From positions 10,432,794 through 10,496,793 of the forward strand of contig OW203748.1 in NCBI GenBank assembly GCA_934045075.1: DNA of 64,000 bases. Reading direction: 5' to 3'. Below the pieces are notes generated by a model. It saw only the letters and a list, made by a program, of their open reading frames with translations, did no database searches and had not been told where the DNA came from. The position numbers and the translations under genes were made by a program. Source of the DNA: Yponomeuta sedellus. Taxonomy: Eukaryota > Arthropoda > Insecta > Lepidoptera > Yponomeutidae. Below are positions 1 to 19,659 of this stretch, in pieces; position 1 is the stretch's first letter; the number at the start of each line of letters is the position of its first letter.

Positions 1-270
1 TACGAAAAAACCCTCTATTAGACTTAAGCCTTTTTCCCGACACGTCCCCATACGTTACCTGAACCATCATCGACAGTATCATCACCAGGGGCATTATTAA
101 TTATGGGCATTATTATTAAGTAAGTCCACTGAGTTGAGTAACGTCGATTTCTACCCTTGCTAATCTACTCCAGCTGTCAAATGCATACATTTTTTGACAC
201 TTTGGAGTGGTCTAAATGCTTAACTAGATAGAGTGGAATATTACGTAACAGAAGGGCTGATTGTCACCAG

Positions 271-418
271 ATAACGGCAGCCAGTCCGTGACAGTCCGCA
301 ACGTCAGTCCCATGACTTCCGTGGACCCGGACGCGGCTTTCAGTCACAGGATGAAGTACCCGGCGTACTCGCCCGACCCTCAGCGGATGAGTCGGAGAGA
401 CACGTACTGCGCAACGGA
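271..418 (+). CDS. Gene 1, internal exon 1 of those visible (unrecognised protein)
   Basis: An acceptor (TTGTCACCAG) precedes 271 and a donor (GTGAGA) follows 418. Between them one frame is open for 48 codons, entered with two bases and left with two bases (phase 2). The peptide is rich in Ser, Arg, Pro and Met and contains VRNVSPMTSVDPDAAFSHRM. Local GC is far above the flanks, and the frame joins exon 832-913 without a stop. The start of the gene lies to the left of the window. I do not recognise the family; no signal peptide or membrane segment is visible in this piece. Confidence 0.75.
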
Positions 419-831
419 GTGAGAAACGATAGTTACAGCTAGGGTTTCGGTCCCGGGATCCCGTTCCCGGGCGTTCCAGTAAAGCTCGGTGCCAAAATTA
501 ACGATGACCATCAAAATTTTAAACGGGCCGTTAATTATTTAACGTTGAGGTTACTCCGGCCCTCTGCAAATAGGCACTCAAGTGTCCATGCGTCTTTTTA
601 ATTGGTGTGGCGATTGATGAGGTCTTTGCCGGCAATTCAGGTTTCCTCACTTTTTTACTTTTTATTACCTCCTTTTTTTAGTTTTTATTAGCGAAAACAC
701 AAATAGAGTCACAAATAGAAGACAAAGGCGTAGGTAGGTATTTACCGGGATACAATGCAGACATCCACACATGCGGTCTCGTCGTTTATAAAATTAAAAA
801 AGCCATTGTTAGAAGTATTACCTTTTCACAG

Positions 832-913
832 GGGGGCCACCCAAACGCGGCTCAACAGCCAGTGTTGCTCTGGAGTGCAAGCCGTGGATGGGCGATACGC
901 TTCCACATATCAG
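832..913 (+). CDS. Gene 1, exon 2
   Basis: The acceptor ACCTTTTCACAG and the donor CAG/GTATAC are both good. One leading base completes the GA carried over from 418 (codon GAG). Then 27 codons follow, including GATQTRLNSQCCSGVQAVDG, and the exon ends in phase 0. A CC pair and a YASTYQ end are visible. Function unknown. Confidence 0.75.
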
Positions 914-943
914 GTATACGTATTTCTTTATCATTACATCTTC

Positions 944-1130
944 TCTATAATATAAAAATGAATCGCTGCATGTGTTGGCCAGCGTAAATCTCGAGAGCAG
1001 CTGAACCGATTTTGCTAATTCTTTTTTTTAAATATTCCTTGAAGTACGGGGATGGTTCTTATGGAGAGAAAAAATAAAAAAAATTAAAGAATCGATGGTA
1101 GGCGGTACGAAGTTCGCTGGGTCAGCTAGT
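944..1130 (+). mobile_element. Helitron-like element, family 1
   Basis: Starts TCTATAAT and ends GGGTCAGCTAGT, with the CTAG(T) end and no target duplication expected of Helitrons. Copies at 19000-19180 (+) and 58568-58742 (-) share the whole body (GAATCGCTG...AAGTTCGCTGGGTCAGCTAGT). Confidence 0.6.
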
Positions 1131-1330
1131 AATATTATAAGGGTGAAAGTTTGTGTGTGTATGTTTGTTACTTCTTCACGTCTAAACGGCTGAAGCGATT
1201 GTAATAAAATTTGACATAGAGTTAGCTGACACCCTGGATTAATACGTAGGCTACGTTTTACTGCGGGAAAATATCTTATCCGCTTGGGAAAATCGATAAA
1301 TCGCTCGTAACACCACGGGGCACAACTAGT
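1131..1330 (+). mobile_element. Helitron-like element, family 2, abutting family 1
   Basis: Starts AATATTATAAGGGTG and ends CACAACTAGT. Inside is the common lepidopteran block (ACGGCTGAAGCGATT..., GCTACGTTTTACTGCGGG). It joins directly to the preceding element, as in Helitron-on-Helitron insertion. Relatives at 26349-26578 (+), 58743-58985 (-) and 60958-61145 (-). Confidence 0.5.
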
Positions 1331-1404
1331 TATTCATTATCTAGAAGCCACAGATGTCTATAAGGTGTGGACTATAGTACAAACGAATTTGACCGACACC
1401 TATA

Positions 1405-1620
1405 AATAAATAATAAATAAAATAAATAAATATTCATGGACATATTACACAGATCTCGTTAGCCCTATACTAAGTACAACTAAATGACTTGTGTTATAGG
1501 TGCTAACTCGACGATAGATTTAATACAATAAATACATAGATAACATCCAAGACCCGAGACAAACTAGAAAAGTTTGTTTCCTAGTTTGACCCAGCCGGGG
1601 ATCGAACCCGAGACCTATCC
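1405..1620 (-). mobile_element. tRNA-headed SINE (AAAT-tailed), truncated
   Basis: Reads on the - strand: box-B-like GGGTTCGATCCC, body, then an (ATTT)n/(AAAT)n tail. The 5' head is cut at about 1620. Fuller copy at 24555-24858. Confidence 0.6.
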
Positions 1621-1745
1621 GAAAGAAGTGGAAATAACCAGGTCATTAAGCAAAGAAAACACCAAAGATGGCTTGTAAAGATCTAAAAGGACAATCTAAA
1701 GAGAGGTGCCGAAGATGGTCGGACTACAAAATGTAAACTTTATTG

Positions 1746-1825
1746 TTTAAAAACCTATTTAGAGGCTAAAAATTTTAAATTTGTTCCTTAGCACGGGTTA
1801 GTGCATTAAAAATAAAAAATAGTGT
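1746..1825 (-). repeat. Tail and flank of a tRNA-like SINE
   Basis: Carries TTTAGCCTCTAAATAGG (- strand) and TTAGCACGGGTTAGTGCA, the two ends of the family seen whole at 62098-62290. The tRNA-like head is missing. Confidence 0.5.
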
Positions 1826-2202
1826 AAAACTTTATTGTTTCAACCAGTGTTTTGTTGGTGGCAATAAAAATCTTTTTTACTTTACGAGTTGGGGTGAAGA
1901 CCTGCCCCTGTGGTACGCGCACCATAACCCGACCGAATTCAATCAGCGATTTCAAACAGTTACATCATCTTCGTTTTATTTGATTGGGGGCCGTTTTTGG
2001 TTTTGTCTGACAGTTCCTTGCAGATATCTCACCACTTCTATCGCACGGGGGGTAGCTCTGGTAAGGTCGTCCCGGGTGCAAGTCATTGGGCACTGTTCAC
2101 ATTGTAGCACAATGCATGGTGGTGTGCACAGTTACACGATAGGCCCCTGATCGGGCATTTGACACGTTGCAGAGAAAAGTATCATCACTTATGGTTTTAC
2201 AG

Positions 2203-2293
2203 GCAAACTATTGTAACGTGAAGCCGACGAACCCAGAAGTTTTGATCTCAGAGTTCCCTCCTCAGCGCACTGGGCCGACGTATAGCGGCAAAG
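2203..2293 (+). CDS. Gene 1, exon 3
   Basis: The acceptor ATGGTTTTACAG and the donor AAAG/GTACGTG are strong. The exon enters in phase 0, as exon 832-913 requires, reads 30 codons (ANYCNVKPTNPEVLISEFPP, then a QRTGPTYSGK end) and leaves one base (phase 1). Proline- and threonine-rich, soluble-looking. Function unknown. Confidence 0.8.
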
Positions 2294-2365
2294 GTACGTG
2301 CCAACAAATCGCCTTTTCCAATATAATAGCATTTTCTTCTTATCATGTAGGTGACAGGTGACTTA

Positions 2366-2600
2366 TCCGTGCTTCGCAAGGCACGTTAAGCCGTTGGTGC
2401 CGGCTGTCATATAATGGCAGTCGTTAAGCCATGTCAGAGGCCTTATGGGCGGCTTGATAACTTCTGACAGTAAGGTTCGCCACTGTCTTACAATCCTCCA
2501 CCAACCCGGACTTGGCCCCCGTGGTGGAGTATGGCCTAACCTTCCTGCGATGCAGGAAGAGACCTGTGCCCCAGCAGTGGGGACATACAAGGGTTGATAA
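2366..2600 (-). mobile_element. 300-bp dispersed family (here family X), copy 1
   Basis: Family X reads TATCAACCCTTGTATGTCC, then GGGGCACGGGTCTCTTCC, GCCAAGTCCGGGTTGGTGG, GACAGTGGCGGGCC and finally GCCTTGCGAAGCACGG. I see no reading frame, poly(A) tail or tRNA boxes. At least 16 copies lie in this window. This copy is in the intron before exon 2844-2960. Confidence 0.8.
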
Positions 2601-2611
2601 TGATATAGGTG

Positions 2612-2740
2612 ACATTTTTAAAAACCTATTTAGAGGCTAAAAATTCCACCCATGCCGGGATTCTGGCTATCTGTGCCAGCAAGAGCGCTGGCAAATAACT
2701 TCAACTAGATATCGCTGCCTGTACGTAATACAGAGAAAAT
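2612..2740 (-). repeat. tRNA-like SINE fragment
   Basis: AAAACCTATTTAGAGGC followed by a broken head (CATGCCGGGATTC) on the - strand; the anticodon-stem part is rearranged (GCCAGCAAGAGCGCTGGC). Confidence 0.55.
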
Positions 2741-2843
2741 TGTAAAATATAGTCGTTCCATCTGGTTACAGGGCGTCCTACGCTACCTTTGCGGGGTCCG
2801 CCCTAGAACCATTTAGGACATTACAGTTCCCTATCTATTTCAG

Positions 2844-2960
2844 GACAGTGCAACTTTGTGGTGGGCGGGCAGGGCTCGATGATAATGGAAGACTACACGG
2901 AATGCTGCCCAGGACCGGGGAGTCCTATCAGGAATCTGGGAAAGACTGACCACATTGACG
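2844..2960 (+). CDS. Gene 1, exon 4
   Basis: Acceptor CTATCTATTTCAG and donor GACG/GTATGC. The other two frames contain stops, so the frame is fixed. It is also the one demanded by exon 2203-2293: a G is carried in and 38 codons follow, including CNFVVGGQGSMIMEDYTECC and a GPGSPIRNLGK stretch. It ends in phase 1. The Gly/Pro/Cys composition resembles the neighbouring exons. Confidence 0.8.
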
Positions 2961-3022
2961 GTATGCTAAAAATATATTTGGGTGTTGGCTTAACGAAGCG
3001 CTCGTGGCCTAGGCGAAGAGTT

Positions 3023-3320
3023 GACAACAGGCGCGGTCAGGTGCAGGATGGGTGGCCATCCCGTGACTAACACTATGGCATTTTTCCGTGCGCTTCCGTG
3101 CTTCGCAAGGCACTTTAAGTTGGTGCCGGCTGTCATGTAATGGCAGTCGTTAAGCCATGTCAGAGGCCTTATGGACGGCTTGATAATATCTGGCCCGCCA
3201 CTGTCTTACAATCCTCCACTAACCCGGACTTGGGCCCCGTGGTGGAGTATGGCTTAACCTTCCTGCGATGCAGGAAGAGACCCGTGCCCCAGCAGTGCGG
3301 ACACACAAGGTTGTTAATGT
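3023..3320 (-). mobile_element. Family X, copy 2 (with the 3' extension)
   Basis: Nearly full length on the - strand, including the CACCCATCCTGCACCTGACC and GCGCCTGTTG region that several copies lack. Confidence 0.75.
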
Positions 3321-3471
3321 TAACGTTAAAAAAGCGCAGGGCGGGGTACGTCAAATGGTTCGTATAAGCCGGCTAGACCCCGATCCACGGTTAAGCCGCG
3401 GAAAAGGAAGCGTGTCGCCAACTCTTTAGGAAATAATGTAAAATGATCGAAAAACACACTACATAATTATA

Positions 3472-3652
3472 GTCTGTTGGCTTTTAGAATATACCTCGGG
3501 CTCTACAGTAGGCTTCGGTTTTCGCCGAAAGCACACGAGTGTAATACTACTTCCTGCTCTGTTTTCGAAATTAAGTGTCATATTAGTCCCGATATTTCTA
3601 TTACACGAACATATCAGATAGTAGCCGAGGTATATTCTAAAAGCTAACAGAC
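3472..3652. mobile_element. MITE family 1, copy 1
   Basis: Terminal inverted repeats of about 28 bp (GTCTGTTGGCTTTTAGAATA / TATTCTAAAAGCTAACAGAC), with TA at the left edge. The inside contains the palindrome-like CGGTTTTCGCCG. 181 bp, no coding capacity. Just upstream of exon 3716. Confidence 0.8.
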
Positions 3653-3715
3653 TTTACTTACATTTCAACAGAAAATATGTATGGCACTAAAACGTCGTCT
3701 TGTGCCTTCCCCCAG

Positions 3716-3784
3716 TTAGACCAACGCGGACATTATCGCCGAGTCCGACGAGGAACACTTCTTTCAGAAGCGGTACTATAAGGG
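3716..3784 (+). CDS. Gene 1, exon 5 (Arg/Ser/Thr-rich)
   Basis: The acceptor TGCCTTCCCCCAG is strong and the donor is AAGGG/GTGAGT. Entering with the G from 2960, the frame reads VRPTRTLSPSPTRNTSFRSG and leaves one base, which matches exon 18475-18613. A second frame from a TTAG acceptor at 3719 is also open and reads an acidic peptide beginning TNADIIAESDEEHF. It looks natural but does not match the phase of exon 2844-2960 without another exon. The exon is therefore likely, its frame less certain. Confidence 0.55.
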
Positions 3785-3825
3785 GTGAGTACGATAGCCT
3801 TGATCTGTTGTTTACGTTACTTTAT

Positions 3826-3990
3826 ACTTTATTGTGGGTACACGAAAAACACAGAATAGAAATACAATGCAAGAAAATAAATGTACAAAGGCGAGCTTAT
3901 CTCTGTAAGAGATTTCTTCCAGCAAACCTTGGGGAGTCGGAGTGGAGATGTGAAACGGATCTATGCACATGCACAATTACATACACTCAT
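3826..3990 (-). mobile_element. LINE 3' end fragment
   Basis: The - strand reads TGGAAGAAATCTCTTACAGAGATAAG (stem-loop) and then CAATAAAGTATAAAG; same family as the element beside the giant array. Confidence 0.55.
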
Positions 3991-4384
3991 ACTAATACAC
4001 TTACACAGATAACAAAATCCTGCCAAGATAGATATCTATCTACCCAAATATATAAAAAAAAACTAATAATGAAAAGAATAAACTACATAAACAATCAAAG
4101 AAATATACATACATACATTAACAATACATAATAAACAATACATAATAAGAACCTACTTACATAAATACCTATCAAGGAGCTAAGGTATAGACATATAAAT
4201 TTAATGCTCTTTCAACCGTTTCCTGAAAGTACTGAATGACGGGCTAGTACGAATACTCTGCGGCAGTGCATTCCACAGCCTGACCGAATGTTGCTTAGTA
4301 ATGAATGAAATGAAGAAATTATATTTGTTTCCTTTACATAACGTAACAAGACCCATCTCCTAAATTATCGAATGAACTATTTAG

Positions 4385-4580
4385 TTAAGTTTAATGCCGG
4401 GCAAGGCATTAGGTAGTGTAGGACGCCCTCCGACCAGGTGGGGTGACGATCTGCGAAAAACTGCCGGCAGATGCTGGATGCGGCAAGCTGAAGACAGGGC
4501 GCTATGGCGCTCATTAGGGGAGGGCTATATCCAGCAGTGAACTACATAATATAGCCTTAAGAAGAAGAATGCCGGGCAAA
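4385..4580 (+). pseudogene. RTE-like LINE ORF2 C-terminus (remnant)
   Basis: Translates to GRPPTRWGDDLRKTAGRCWM, then RQAEDRALWRSLGEGYIQQ and stop. This is the hallmark C-terminal block of RTE-type LINE ORF2 proteins, followed by a 3' UTR ending in GAAGAAGAAG. 5' truncated. Confidence 0.75.
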
Positions 4581-4586
4581 TTAAAA

Positions 4587-4823
4587 GTCGAACCGAGTGA
4601 TTGGATTCAATCACTTGGTTGCTTCGCAAGGCACGATAAGCCGTTGGTGCCGGCTGTCGTGTAATGACAGTCGTTAAGCCATCTAAGGCCCGTCACTGTC
4701 TTACAATCCTCCACCAGCCCGGAATTAGCCCCCGTGGTGGAGTATGGCCTAACAGTCCTGCGATGCTGGATGAGACCCGTCATGACCCGTGTCCCAGCAG
4801 TGGGGACATACAAGTATTGATAT
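4587..4823 (-). mobile_element. Family X, copy 3
   Basis: - strand copy with the CAAGTGATTG end region, internal deletions, and the GATATCAA start at about 4815-4823. Confidence 0.7.
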
Positions 4824-4880
4824 CGAAAGGAAAACAAAAAGGACGGATCTCAGTCTGTACCTGCCCACAGAGAATGTATA

Positions 4881-5076
4881 GTCTGTAAGCTTTTAGAATA
4901 TACCTCGGGCTCTAGAGTAGTCTTCGGTTTTCGCCGAAAGGACACCAGTGTAATACTACATCCTGCTCTAAATAAAACTTTTCTTCACTATTTTGAAAAG
5001 TACAAAATATTTACAATACTGCAATATAATCAGTTTATCCGATAGTAGCCGAGGTATATTCTAAAAGCTAACAGAC
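4881..5076. mobile_element. MITE family 1, copy 2, with TA target duplication
   Basis: GTCTGTAAGCTTTTAGAATA ... CTAAAAGCTAACAGAC flanked by TA on both sides (4879-4880 and 5077-5078). Same inside as 3472-3652 plus an extra AAACTTTTCTTCACTATTT segment. Confidence 0.85.
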
Positions 5077-5219
5077 TAAGCTGCTGGTATTCTGAATCAC
5101 CCGCATTAAATTGCTGTCATAACCCATAACATCGACACCAGGGCTAGGGCCCCTCTCTAGGGAATCTAATAGGTACTTACATAGTTATTCAGTAGAATGA
5201 TATAAGCACGAAAATGGTT

Positions 5220-5342
5220 GCTCGATATCAACCCTTGTATGTCCCCACTTTTGGGGCACGGGTCTCTTCCTGCATCGCAGGAAGGTTAGGCCATACTCCA
5301 TCACGGGGGCCAAGTCCGGGTTGGTGGAGGATTGTAAGGCAG
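5220..5342 (+). mobile_element. Family X, copy 4 (truncated)
   Basis: First about 120 bp of the family, ending at GGATTGTAAGGCAGACAATC. Confidence 0.7.
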
Positions 5343-5438
5343 ACAATCCGACAAGCAGACAATGGTTGTTATTTGCCTCAATTCCGTAGTCTACATAGCA
5401 GTACAATGCCAATCCAGGCGTATCTTCTTCTTCAGGCT

Positions 5439-15600
<10,162 letters not shown>

Positions 15601-15644
15601 AATAAAACATGCTTACTTAAGAAAATAATTATACTAACTATATT

Positions 15645-16262
15645 AGTCCACTGCTGGACATAGCCGTCCCCTAATGAGCGCCATAGCGCAAGGTCGTGCC
15701 ATCATTGGGGGGTAATGCCCATAATCCCCACGGGCATTACACCCTGGGCATGCGGGTTGGGGATCGCAGTTTGGTGGAATTGTACTGCAGGGGGCGCTGC
15801 TGCCCACCCCCCGGTTTGTGTATGTAACGCTGTAGTTATTGAAACTCTAGAATTAGCAGCAATACTTTATATTTATTATCATTTTAATCACCAAAAACCT
15901 ACCCTAGCTGCGAGTCTAGACACGACTGACACCTAACTCAACAAAACTAACGATATTCTTTTAAATAATTCAAACTCTGCTAGACGGCTACGCCAGCCAG
16001 CTACTATAAAGAAGTATCGTTACAGTACCTTAGTCGCCTTTTACGACACCCGCGGGAAGAATTTGGGTTGGTGCTATTCTCGAGGCCGAAATCACACGGC
16101 ATATAACCCGCGCGAATAACCTCTCGCCTTCCAGAGTCGTTGCACTCAAACAGGCACCCTTCGGCCGTGCACCATGCGTTTGCGCACTCCCTCCGCAAGT
16201 ATCCCGACCACCGGGCCACCGCCGGTGACCGTTCCTCCGAGGTCCTCGAGAAGCTCGTCACC
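15645..16262 (-). pseudogene. RTE-like LINE 3' debris
   Basis: On the - strand, 15645-15835 repeats the GCGCTATGGCGCTCATTAGG...GTCCAGCAGTGGAC 3' UTR. 16010-16261 repeats the block containing CACCCGCGGGAAG and AATAGCACCAACCCAAAT. The same order occurs at 22050-22325 (+) and, in part, at 61385-61565 (+). No open frame of length. Confidence 0.55.
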
Positions 16263-16330
16263 TACAGCCAAGTGCGATGTGAGTTCCGCTAGGTTTCTTC
16301 TTCTTCTTTTCGTGTCAGCGATTCGACCGG

Positions 16331-16571
16331 GGAGCCAATTCTTACTTCATTAGCAAATAATTCGTATACGACTCTCAAGGCGTCTGACTTGAATTCTACA
16401 AGGACAGTCGAATGGTGATTATGATACCTCAAAGCGAGTGAAATTTATTAGCAAATTTGCGCATACGACTCTGTGCGACTAAGTGAAACTGATTTTTATG
16501 CGACAAATGTCTAATCCTTCGAACATTTTGCGTCTACGCTTTCAATTCGAATGGGTGAGAATCGGCTCCCA
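16331..16571 (+). mobile_element. MITE family 2, copy 1
   Basis: Starts GGGGAGCCAATTCTTACTTC and ends GAGAATCGGCTCCC, a short terminal inverted repeat. The inside shares GCGACAAATGTCTAATCCTT and AATTCGTATACGA with copies at 48346-48651 (+) and 59230-59488 (-). Confidence 0.65.
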
Positions 16572-16982
16572 GTTTATATTCTTCCCGCCCAATAGTTGGC
16601 CACTGCAGTTGACAACATTTCATATTTTACAACGCGAAAAACTAAAAATACCGTTTCTTAATTTTGCTGTCCTGATTACGAAGAAAATATTTAGAAATTT
16701 TATTATTGCTTAATTTTAGAGAAAATAAATAAAAACCAAAAATGTGTGATGACGTCACACATACGGTGGAATGTGGAGGTACCGTTGCCTACTATTCAAA
16801 ATGATGTCACAGATGTCATTTTCAATTTCTTTCAAATGTCATATCGGAGAAATTACTTTTTAATACAGTTGCTCAAAAAGTGGCGTATTACAGGGACGTA
16901 TAGCGTGCGGGATCTCGAACCCGCGACCTTTGGCTGACCGTGCCAGTCGCGGGTTCGAGTCCCGACTGTGAAACGACGATTA

Positions 16983-17391
16983 AGGCCTGCGCAGACAAGG
17001 GACTATCCCCCGGGTACTTTTTTGTCCGTCGATACAGATCAAATAACGCACACGAAGGACTAAAAGTACCCCGTACAAAAAATCCCTCAAGTTACCGAGG
17101 ACATCAAGAGACCGCGTTTTAACACCGAACTTTTGTCCACTCCGGTCGACCGGAGTGGACAAAAGTTCGGTGTTAAAACGCCTTTTTTTCAACTTCATGT
17201 AAATTACAACCCCAATGTAATCTCAGGATATTTGCTTCCATAGCGTACGCTTCACTCAATTTCCGGGGAACAAAATGACCGCACACCGTAGGCGTTGAGT
17301 CCGCGACAAGTACTCGGAGGATATTTTTTACGATTCAGAGACTTGTCACTCGGGGACATAAGTCCCTCGTCTGCGCAGGCCTCTACCAGAC
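16983..17391. mobile_element. Terminal-inverted-repeat element with palindromic core
   Basis: Ends AGGCCTGCGCAGACAAGGGA (left) and TCCCTCGTCTGCGCAGGCCT (right) match 20 of 21 as inverted repeats. The core is the 68-bp perfect palindrome listed separately. No target duplication is obvious. The left flank is a degenerate tRNA-like box-B sequence (GCGGGTTCGAGTCCCG). Confidence 0.6.
17114..17181. repeat. Perfect 68-bp palindrome
   Basis: 34-base arms with zero spacer, centred on GTCGAC. The arm begins GCGTTTTAACACCGAACTTT. No mismatch seen. Confidence 0.95.
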
Positions 17392-17401
17392 TAATAAGAT
17401 A

Positions 17402-17560
17402 AGAATATTCTTTATTGTACACTGGAAAAACAACAAATACAAAACAATTGCAAATATACATTGTACAATTGGCGGCCTTATTGCTAAAAGCAATTTCTTC
17501 CAGACAACCTTACGATGGAAAGTTGCTGAAGGAAATTAGAAAGACGGGTAGCCAGTGCAA
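17402..17560 (-). mobile_element. LINE 3' end fragment
   Basis: The - strand reads GTCTGGAAGAAATTGCTTTT, AGCAATAAGGCCGCCAATTG and ACAATAAAGAATATTC. Confidence 0.65.
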
Positions 17561-17612
17561 ATTTGAATATTGATACATACTTATACTAATACGACTCTTT
17601 AACAGCTATGTA

Positions 17613-18468
17613 TTTTAGAGACTTCCTCACTCCCTGGAAGTTATATTACATTACATGACATTGGCTGGCGGCATGCGCCGGTCGTAACTGACAGCTGTAT
17701 CGACCTCTTTTAGAGACTTCCTCACTCCCTGGAAGTTATATTACATTACATGACATTGGCTGGCGGCATGCGCCGGTCGTAACTGACAGCTGTATCGACC
17801 TCTTTTAGAGACTTCCTCACTCCCTGGAAGTTATATTACATTACATGACATTGGCTGGCGGCATGCGCCGGTCGTAACTGACAGCTGTATCGACCTCTTT
17901 TAGAGACTTCCTCACTCCCTGGAAGTTATATTACATTACATGACATTGGCTGGCGGCATGCGCCGGTCGTAACTGACAGCTGTATCGACCTCTTTTAGAG
18001 ACTTCCTCACTCCCTGGAAGTTATATTACATTACATGACATTGGCTGGCGGCATGCGCCGGTCGTAACTGACGGCTGTATCGACCTCTTTTAGAGACTTC
18101 CTCACTCCCTGGAAGTTATATTACATTACATGACATTGGCTGGCGGCATGCGCCGGTCGTAACTGACGGCTGTATCGACCTCTTTTAGAGACTTCCTCAC
18201 TCCCTGGAAGTTATATTACATTACATGACATTGGCTGGCGGCATGCGCCGGTCGTAACTGACAGCTGTATCGACCTCTTTTAGAGACTTCCTCACTCCCT
18301 GGAAGTTATATTACATTACAATGACATTGGCTGGCGGCATGCGCCGGTCGTAACTGACAGCTGTATCGACCTCTTTTAGAGACTTCCTCACTCCCTGGAA
18401 GTTATATTACATTACATGACATTGGCTGGCGGCATGCGCCGGTCGTAACTGACAGCTGTATCGACCTC
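17613..18468 (+). repeat. Nine-copy 95-bp satellite
   Basis: Nine head-to-tail units start at 17613, 17708, 17803, 17898, 17993, 18088, 18183, 18278 and 18374. They are almost identical: units 5 and 6 share GACGGCTG for GACAGCTG, and unit 8 has one inserted A. Each unit carries the acceptor-like CGACCTCTTTTAG. The last unit ends CGACCTCTTCCAG, which is the proposed acceptor of exon 18475-18613. Spacing is constant and there are no unique spacers, so it is a satellite and not a CRISPR. Confidence 0.95.
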
Positions 18469-18474
18469 TTCCAG

Positions 18475-18613
18475 CTTTAAATAAGTCGCCGACTCCAGAC
18501 CGGCGCAGGAGTGTCCGGGCGAGCCCCGGACACGCCCGGAGTCCGGACCCGGGCCAGACCAACACCAACGAGAATGAAATCAACTTCTACAGATACGGAG
18601 GCAGTGGGGAGAA
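18475..18613 (+). CDS. Gene 1, exon 6 (basic, Pro-rich)
   Basis: The acceptor GACCTCTTCCAG is the end of the 95-bp satellite; the donor GAGAA/GTAAGG is excellent. Entering with one base from 3784, 45 codons are open: a basic first half (SPTPDRRRSVRASPGHARSP), then QTNTNENEINFYRYGGSGE. It leaves AA, completed to AAG by exon 19449. A 67-bp part (about 18528-18594) recurs at about 90% on the - strand near 22862-22928, so this exon may contain repeat-derived sequence or have been copied. In-phase acceptors at 18498 and out-of-phase ones at 18508 are alternatives. Confidence 0.55.
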
Positions 18614-18636
18614 GTAAGGTGTCATTACTTTACGAT

Positions 18637-18966
18637 ATCAACCCTTTTATATCCGCACTGCTGGGGCACGGGTCTCTTCCTGTATCGCAGGAAGTTTAGG
18701 CCATACTGCATCACGGGCGCCAAGTCCGGTTTGGTGGAGGATTGTAAGACAGTGGCGGGCCTGACTGTCAGAAGTTATCAAGCCGCCCGTAAGGCCTCTG
18801 ATATGGCTTAACGACTGCCATTACATGACAATGCGTAGTTGCCGACTGTCCTCCTCTACCAACCCGGACTTGGCCCCCGTGGTGGAGTATGGCCTAACCT
18901 TCTTGCGTTGCAGGCAAAGACCTGTGCCCCAACCGTGGAGACATACTTACAAGGGTTGATATCGAT
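18637..18966. mobile_element. Family X, copy 5: + copy followed by inverted half copy
   Basis: The + strand copy spans 18637-18835. From about 18848 the first half of the family follows in reverse, ending CAAGGGTTGATATCGA at 18966, which makes a fold-back unit. It starts 24 bp after the end of exon 18475-18613. Confidence 0.75.
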
Positions 18967-18999
18967 ACCTTTACTAATTATAAACCTACATTCTATAAC

Positions 19000-19180
19000 T
19001 CTATAATACAAAAATGAATCGCTGAATGTGTTGGTAAACGCAAATCTCGAGAGCAGCTGAACCCATTTCGCTAATTCCTTGTTTGGGATATTCCTTGAAG
19101 TATGAGGATGGTTCTTATGCAGGGGAAAATAATAAAGAATCGATTGTTAGGCGGTACGAAGTTCGCTGGGTCAGCTAGTT
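19000..19180 (+). mobile_element. Helitron-like element, family 1, copy 2
   Basis: Starts TCTATAAT and ends GGGTCAGCTAGT; same body as 944-1130. Confidence 0.6.
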
Positions 19181-19448
19181 TTATAATAAAAGTCTGCATA
19201 AGACAAGGAAAGTAATACCCCCCTATCAGGCAGACAAACATTTTTATGATTAGACTATAATAATTAATAACTAAAGATCATGAACCCGCTATTAAAGACA
19301 GCTGAATTAAGTGAGCGCCTTATCAAAATCGGCAGATCATTCCACAGCCGGGCGGCTCTCACCGCAAATAAGTTAAATTGCCAACGATTTGGCGTCTTCA
19401 GCATCAGAGTCAGGTGAGAATTAAAATTAATGAGATTGACATTTGCAG

Positions 19449-19563
19449 GAACACAGCGGGCACAACGTCAACGCTGGATCCGTACGTCATATGCAGACGC
19501 CTGGCGTTCAACAAGGCTGTGGACGGCGACCGTGTGCCTTGTCGGGACAAGGTGGTGTTCTAA
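19449..19563 (+). CDS. Gene 1, terminal exon
   Basis: Acceptor TTGACATTTGCAG. The first G completes AAG, then 37 codons read NTAGTTSTLDPYVICRRLAF, followed by NKAVDGDRVPCRDKVVF and TAA at 19561. GC-rich, and closed by a poly(A) signal 37 bases later. An alternative is that AAG/GTGGTG at 19551 is a weak donor splicing in phase to an acceptor at 21939, fusing this gene to the next one. The stop plus AATAAA favours a gene end. Confidence 0.65.
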
Positions 19564-19599
19564 ATTCGAATCAAGTTATTGCTTCATGTAGTATAATAG

Positions 19600-19605
19600 A
19601 ATAAA
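19600..19605 (+). terminator. Poly(A) signal of gene 1
   Basis: AATAAA, 37 bases after the TAA of the terminal exon. Position fits cleavage around 19620. Confidence 0.5.
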
Positions 19606-19659
19606 AAGACGTTTAGAAGTTCCAAAATAATAAAGTAAATAATTTAGACGTAGTGACTA

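Noticed and set aside
17613..18468. CRISPR-like regularly spaced repeats
   Set aside because: Units are contiguous and identical along their whole 95 bp; there are no unique spacers, and the genome is eukaryotic.
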